From Rhodobacteraceae bacterium UBA6273 (GTDB taxonomy: Bacteria; Pseudomonadota; Alphaproteobacteria; Rhodobacterales; Rhodobacteraceae), in NCBI GenBank assembly GCA_002440625.1, contig DJUV01000040.1, positions 1 to 8,484 on the forward strand: a stretch of DNA of 8,484 nucleotides, read 5' to 3'. The stretch's first letter is position 1, and every line of letters begins with the position of its first letter. Positions 5,053 to 8,484 of this stretch are shown here, piece by piece. The position numbers were made by a program, and so were the translations under genes. The notes below the pieces were generated by a model. It worked only from the letters and a program-made list of their open reading frames with translations, ran no database searches and was not told where the DNA came from.

Positions 5053-7421
5053 GCGGGGATCACGAAATGGAAAGCGCCCCCCGCCGGGAAACGGGAGGCG
5101 CTCAGGAGAAAAACGGTGGTGACCGCGTCCCTTGCCGGAACACCTCCAATATACCGGGGATTGACGGGGCGGGCGAGGGCGAAGGCTTGTTGCCGTCCAA
5201 GGACGCAGTGCGCGCGGCGCTCCGGCTGATCCACCCCGAGGGGCCTTGGCACGTCAGCGCCAAGCGGGAGAAGGGCTTCACCGGGAAGGTGTATGCGCCC
5301 GATGCGGAGGGTGGCGCGGCTGGATGGGCGGTTGCCCAGAACCGGACCCTGAACGCCTATGTGTCGATTGCGGCGCTGCGGGCGGGCTGGCAGGGCGACA
5401 AGGCCACCAAGGAGGACGTGGGCAGCGTCGGGTGGCTCTGGGTTGACCTTGACCCGCGCCCCGGGGAGGAGCTTGGGCCTGAGCGGGCGCGCATCCTTGC
5501 CCTTCTGACCGACCGGCTGCCCAAGGGTGTCCCGCCGCCGTCCGTCATCATCGACAGCGGGCGCGGCTTCTGGGGCCTCTGGCGTCTGGCGCAGGCCGTG
5601 GTGATGCCGCCCGCCGATGACCCTGCATGGGACGCCGCGCGGGCGTCGGTGGAGGACCGGAACCGGGGCCTTGAGCTCGCCTTCGGGGCTGACCGCTGCC
5701 ACAACATGGAGCGGGTGATGCGCCTGCCCGGAACGGTGAACCGCAAGCCGGGCGGGCGCTTGGCGCGCGTCGTGCGGGCCGATGCGTCGGTGTTTGACCT
5801 GACCGCCTTCCCCTCCGTCCCTGACCCGGGGGCTGGGCGGGCGGTGGCCGTGGCCGGGCGTGTCGCTCCGGCGCTGCCGTCCGACCTCCCCGCCGTGCCC
5901 TTTGACGCCAGTGGACGGCCCGACCTGCCCGTGTCTGACCGGACCAAGATGCTGATCGTGCAGGGCCGCGACCCTGACGACCCGGGGCGCTACAAGAGCC
6001 GTTCGGAGGCGTTCTGGGCAGTGATGTGCGACCTTGCCCGGGCGAATGTCCCCGACGACATGATTGCCGCCGTGGTCCTGAACCCCGACTTTGCGATCAG
6101 CGGCCACCCGCTGGACCAGCCCAAGTCCCGCCAGTATGTCGCGCGCCAGATCGGGCGGGCGCGGGCGGAGGCTGACGACAGCTTTGACTGCGACAAGGAG
6201 GGCAGGCCCTATGCCACGTCGCAGCGCAACATCCGCTTGGCGATGCGCAAGCTGGGGGTGGTGGTGCGCCACGACCTCTTTGCGGGCCGGGACCGGATTG
6301 ATGGGCTGGAGGGTTTCGGCCCGCCGCTGGATGATGCGGCCGCAAACCGCCTGTGGCTGCTGACCGATGAACAGTTCAAGTTCCGGCCCTCACGCGACCT
6401 GTTCCTGACCGTGATCGGTGACGCGGCCCGGCAGAACGCCTTCCACCCTGTCGCGGAATACCTTGCCGGGCTCCGGTGGGATGGCGTCCCCCGGATCGGG
6501 CGGTGGCTTGTCACCTACGGCGGTGCAGGCGACACGACCTATGCACGGGCGGTGGGGGAGTTGATCCTTGTCGCCGCCGTGCGGCGGGTGCGACAGCCGG
6601 GGGTGAAGTTCGATGAAATGTTGGTGCTGGAAAGCCCACAGGGCACGAACAAGTCCACGGCCCTGAAGGCGCTGGCCGTCCGGGATGACTGGTTCACCGA
6701 TGACCTTCCGCTGAATGCCGAGGCCAAGCGCGTGATTGAAGCGCTCTCCGGCAAGTGGATTGTCGAGGCAGGCGAGTTGAAGGGGATGCGGCAGGGCGGG
6801 GCCAACCACCTGAAGGGCCTGCTGTCCCGCACCCATGACAAAGCCCGGATGGCCTATGACCGCCTTGAGCGGGAGGTCCCGCGCCAGTGCGTGATCGTTG
6901 GCACGACGAATGACAGCCGCTACCTTCGCGACACGACCGGCAACCGCCGCTTCTGGCCGGTGGCCGTGACGGGGTTTGACCTTGAAGCCCTCCGCCGGGA
7001 CCGTGACCAGCTTTGGGCGGAGGCGGCTGCAAGGGAGGCCGAGGGCGCACCTATCCGGCTGGACCCGGCGCTGTGGGGCGATGCAGCGGCGGAACAGGAC
7101 GCCCGGCGGGTGGAGGACCCATTCTATGAATCCCTGCACTCCGCCCTTGGGGAGGAGATGGCGGGCAAGCTCCGGGCCGGGGATGCATGGCGCATCGTCG
7201 GGCGTGTCGCCGGGATGCGGACGCAGGATGACATGGAGCGGCTGGGGGACGCGATGCGTCGGCTAGGGTTCGACAGGAAGCAGCGACGGTTTGGGCTTGC
7301 AAACCCCGAATGGTGCTACGTCCGGGGCGACGGCGTGCTGCGGATCGTGCCGGAGTTCGGGCCGGATGACCAGCACGTTGGCACCCATTTGGAGGGGGAC
7401 AAGCACCGGGAGCCGTTCTAG
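5049..7421 (+). CDS. Primase-helicase: AEP-type primase fused to VapE/D5-like helicase
   Basis: A 790-aa replication protein. Residues about 45-250 resemble an archaeo-eukaryotic (RepB-like) primase: the metal-binding pair D133 and D135 in WLWVDLDPRPG, SGRGFWGLWRL (170-180), and RVMRLPGTVNRK (222-233). Residues about 315-372 form a small helical linker resembling primase C-terminal domains. Residues about 430-670 are a virulence-associated protein E-type ATPase: a P-loop at SPQGTNKST (529-537), KWIVEAGELKGMR (569-581) with acidic E573 and E576, the VGTTN sensor (618-622), and RDTTGNRRFWPV (627-638). It should prime and unwind DNA at the element's own origin. The P-loop has Ser and Asn where the textbook motif has Gly. 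It is coupled to the upstream regulator by ATGA. An alternative start is ATG 5067. The repeat array begins four bases past its stop. Confidence 0.93.
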   Translation: MSGDHEMESAPRRETGGAQEKNGGDRVPCRNTSNIPGIDGAGEGEGLLPSKDAVRAALRLIHPEGPWHVSAKREKGFTGKVYAPDAEGGAAGWAVAQNRTLNAYVSIAALRAGWQGDKATKEDVGSVGWLWVDLDPRPGEELGPERARILALLTDRLPKGVPPPSVIIDSGRGFWGLWRLAQAVVMPPADDPAWDAARASVEDRNRGLELAFGADRCHNMERVMRLPGTVNRKPGGRLARVVRADASVFDLTAFPSVPDPGAGRAVAVAGRVAPALPSDLPAVPFDASGRPDLPVSDRTKMLIVQGRDPDDPGRYKSRSEAFWAVMCDLARANVPDDMIAAVVLNPDFAISGHPLDQPKSRQYVARQIGRARAEADDSFDCDKEGRPYATSQRNIRLAMRKLGVVVRHDLFAGRDRIDGLEGFGPPLDDAAANRLWLLTDEQFKFRPSRDLFLTVIGDAARQNAFHPVAEYLAGLRWDGVPRIGRWLVTYGGAGDTTYARAVGELILVAAVRRVRQPGVKFDEMLVLESPQGTNKSTALKALAVRDDWFTDDLPLNAEAKRVIEALSGKWIVEAGELKGMRQGGANHLKGLLSRTHDKARMAYDRLEREVPRQCVIVGTTNDSRYLRDTTGNRRFWPVAVTGFDLEALRRDRDQLWAEAAAREAEGAPIRLDPALWGDAAAEQDARRVEDPFYESLHSALGEEMAGKLRAGDAWRIVGRVAGMRTQDDMERLGDAMRRLGFDRKQRRFGLANPEWCYVRGDGVLRIVPEFGPDDQHVGTHLEGDKHREPF

Positions 7422-7424
7422 GCG

Positions 7425-7707
7425 GTTACGGGGTTACGGAGCGGTATTTCTGCGGTTACGGCTAAGTGTCTGGCTGCATGGCGGAAATGCCCAACGTAAC
7501 CCCCGTAACCCCGCGTAACGCCCAGTTCCCTAGACCCCTGCGGCAGGGGGCCGGGAGCCCAAGGGGAGCGCTTTCCCCGCCTCCGGCCTTCCTTCCCCTC
7601 TGTCCCTATAGGGGGTTACGGGGGTTACGGTGGAATAAGGGCCAGCGGCGGATAGACTTAGCCGATACCCCCCGGGCGTTACGTTGCCGGTTACGGGGGG
7701 CGTTACG
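7425..7707. repeat. Array of eleven GTTACG iterons, candidate replication origin
   Basis: GTTACG starts on the plus strand at 7425, 7433, 7455, 7615, 7624, 7678, 7690 and 7702. Its reverse complement CGTAAC starts at 7495, 7504 and 7514. The wider consensus is about GGGGTTACGGGG. Starts within clusters are mostly 8 to 12 bases apart, near one helical turn, with one gap of 22. The layout is three forward, three reverse, about 95 bases of hairpins and pyrimidine tract, then two and three forward. Iteron arrays beside a primase-helicase gene are how P4-type replicons mark ori and crr for their alpha protein. The repeats are certain; the origin role is inferred from position and form. Confidence 0.8.
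7535..7613. other. Hairpins, pyrimidine tract and palindrome inside the iteron array
   Basis: Between the two halves of the array lie a 6-bp hairpin CCCCTG-CGG-CAGGGG (7535-7549), a second stem from GGGGAG with TTCCCC around 7563-7578, a run made almost only of C and T (about 7577-7608), and the 10-bp palindrome CCCTATAGGG (7604-7613), which directly abuts the next iteron. Such structure is common in initiation regions. A terminator for the primase transcript is an alternative reading, but there is no U tract. Confidence 0.5.
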
Positions 7708-8005
7708 GCGGTGCCCTTGGGCATCGGTGCGGGGGTGTGGAAACCATCGGTTTGCGCGCTCTGCGTGGTGCCTAAAGGCCCCGTCCAGCCCGCCAACAAG
7801 ACCCGGGCAATCCGGCTGCCACCCCGAAAGTCCCCGCCGCGCTGGACCCGCCGCACCCCACCTTTCTGGGCGGTTAGCTCCGCCCCGGGGCAACCCCCAT
7901 TCCGACCGCTTTAGGACTAGACGGATGGATGGCGTTCACGCTATGTTCCGTCACTGGATGCAACCTCTGGTTGTGTGCAGCCAACCCGAGAAATGGAGCA
8001 CCAAC
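7708..8005. other. Non-coding stretch between iteron array and next gene
   Basis: I see no credible gene here. The plus-strand frame is open by chance up to the ATG at 8006, but its translation is rich in Arg, Pro and Cys without family character. Small dyads are present: AAACC-ATC-GGTTT at 7741-7753 and CAACC-TCT-GGTTG at 7961-7973. The latter sits about 30 bases before the next gene and could be an operator. TATGTT at 7942-7947 could be a -10 box, but no matching -35 is evident. Confidence 0.45.
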
Positions 8006-8221
8006 ATGACGCTGACCGATACCCTGACCGCCTTCCTCGCAGAGGTCCCCGCTGCCACCCACGCCCGGATTGACGAGATTGTCGCCCACCCGGCCATCGG
8101 CGAGGGCTTTGACCGCAAGTTCTTCCCGGGCGTGTTCGCGCGGCGCGTCAGCGTCCAGCGCAAGCTGGAGAACATTATCGCCCACGAGGCGCGCTGTGCC
8201 GCCCAGCGCGGGGAGGTCTGA
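8006..8221 (+). CDS. Small hypothetical protein, 71 aa
   Basis: It starts at ATG 8006 with GGAG at 7995-7998, seven bases upstream, and stops at TGA 8219-8221. The protein is predicted to be mostly helical and soluble, with an amphipathic first helix (MTLTDTLTAFLAEVPAATHA), a central HPAIGEGFDRKFFPGVFARR segment and a basic, Cys-containing C-terminus. I see no membrane segment or known motif and do not recognise it. The stop codon lies three bases before the next start, and its 3' end carries that gene's ribosome site, so the two form an operon. The frame continues open upstream to 7466, but the ribosome site and the change in residue character both favour 8006. Its place behind the replication region suggests an accessory or copy-control role at most, which is a guess. 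Confidence 0.7.
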   Translation: MTLTDTLTAFLAEVPAATHARIDEIVAHPAIGEGFDRKFFPGVFARRVSVQRKLENIIAHEARCAAQRGEV

Positions 8222-8224
8222 GCT

Positions 8225-8484
8225 ATGGGCACCCCCTCCGCATTCCAACTCATTCCCGCCGCCCCGGAACCGAAGGCCCCCCGCAAGCGCAAGCCGAAGG
8301 CCGCACCCGCTGCCGCCGCTGCGCCGGAGGTGGCCCCCGTGCCCGAGCCCCAGCCCGTCGCCCAGCCCGTCGCCCAGCCCCAGCCGAAGGCCCAGCGCCG
8401 CAGCCGGGGGATCAACCTGGCCCCGAAGGCGGAGGCGAAGGCATGCCGCTATGGGACCAAGCAGGCGATCCTTGTTGACCTGTT
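8225..8484 (+). CDS. Probable DUF3489-family protein, N-terminal part only
   Basis: The frame opens at ATG 8225, with GGAGG at 8212-8216 eight bases upstream, and leaves the window still open after 86 codons. Residues 1-60 are a disordered basic, Pro/Ala/Gln-rich tail (EPKAPRKRKPKAAPAAAAAP, then PVAQ twice). The PVAQ pair is encoded by a perfect 12-bp tandem repeat at 8354-8377. From about residue 75 the text becomes ordered: CRYGTKQAILVDLL resembles the opening of the DUF3489 domain, which begins with a TKQ..ll.LL-type helix and continues as a winged-helix-like fold. DUF3489 proteins are often encoded in prophages and mobile elements, and their role is unknown. Because only the first dozen or so residues of the domain are inside the window, the family call is tentative. 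Confidence 0.65.
   Translation, partial: MGTPSAFQLIPAAPEPKAPRKRKPKAAPAAAAAPEVAPVPEPQPVAQPVAQPQPKAQRRSRGINLAPKAEAKACRYGTKQAILVDL

Larger units (their letters stand above)
3114..8484. mobile_element. Left end of a tRNA-Asn-integrated element (satellite-like or genomic island)
   Basis: The element begins at the tRNA-Asn 3' fragment and runs off the right edge. Gene order is integrase, AlpA-like regulator, primase-helicase, repeat array, small gene, DUF3489-like gene. All genes read rightward. Their codon use, visibly heavy in GGG and CCC, differs from the chromosomal genes on the left. The int-alpA-primase/helicase order is known from P4-like satellites and related integrative elements. No capsid, portal, terminase, conjugation or toxin gene is visible, so the class of element is an inference. 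Confidence 0.8.

Noticed and set aside
4989..6272. 427-aa minus-strand open frame opposite the primase
   Set aside because: Same shadow effect; the plus-strand frame carries clear primase and helicase motifs.
6390..7139. 249-aa minus-strand open frame opposite the helicase domain
   Set aside because: Shadow of the VapE-type domain; no motif of its own.
7425..7707. CRISPR array
   Set aside because: Repeats are only 6-8 bases, occur in both orientations and lack regular 30-40 base spacers; no cas gene is seen.
3168..7923. CTAGACG at 3168, 4590 and 7917 as a shared site
   Set aside because: Three copies of a 7-mer in this length are not clearly above chance, and the flanking bases do not agree.
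7466..8005. Upstream extension of the 71-aa gene to a 251-aa protein
   Set aside because: The extension crosses the iteron array and hairpins with non-protein-like text. ATG 8006 has its own GGAG.

Overview
The window is GC-rich DNA whose gene content and style suggest an alphaproteobacterium, most likely of the Rhodobacterales. This placement is inferred from protein style and base composition, since no rRNA or marker gene is present. It joins two unlike pieces. Bases 1 to about 3113 are ordinary chromosome. Bases 3114 to 8484 are the left end of an integrated mobile element that runs off the right edge.

Chromosomal part: the tail of an unrecognised protein (1-432, +) converges on a two-gene operon on the minus strand. 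The operon encodes a membrane sensor histidine kinase (DegS/NarX type, HisKA_3) followed by a NarL/FixJ-family response regulator, coupled by an ATGA overlap. A non-coding stretch of about 640 bases follows. It holds a striking 16-bp perfect hairpin (2885-2927) and a pair of terminator-like hairpins (3051-3091).

Junction: 3114-3158 is the 3' part of a tRNA-Asn(GUU) gene on the minus strand (anticodon loop, TpsiC arm, acceptor 3' strand, CCA). It has no matching 5' half. This is the usual scar of tRNA-targeted integration and marks one end of the element. The intact tRNA-Asn is predicted at the far end, outside the window.

Element: a tyrosine integrase (3317-4609); a structured 140-base leader with three inverted repeats; an AlpA/excisionase-like helix-turn-helix protein (4753-5052); then, translationally coupled to it, a 790-residue primase-helicase with an N-terminal AEP-type primase and a C-terminal VapE/D5-type helicase (5049-7421). 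Four bases past its stop codon lies an array of eleven GTTACG hexamers in both orientations (7425-7707), interleaved with hairpins and a pyrimidine tract. This is my best candidate for an undescribed replication origin read by the primase-helicase. Two small genes follow: an unrecognised 71-aa protein and the start of a probable DUF3489 protein cut by the window edge.

Taken together, the right-hand part looks like the integration-regulation-replication core of a P4-like phage satellite or a related integrative element. No structural, packaging or defence gene lies inside the window, so the lifestyle (satellite, defective prophage or genomic island) cannot be settled here.
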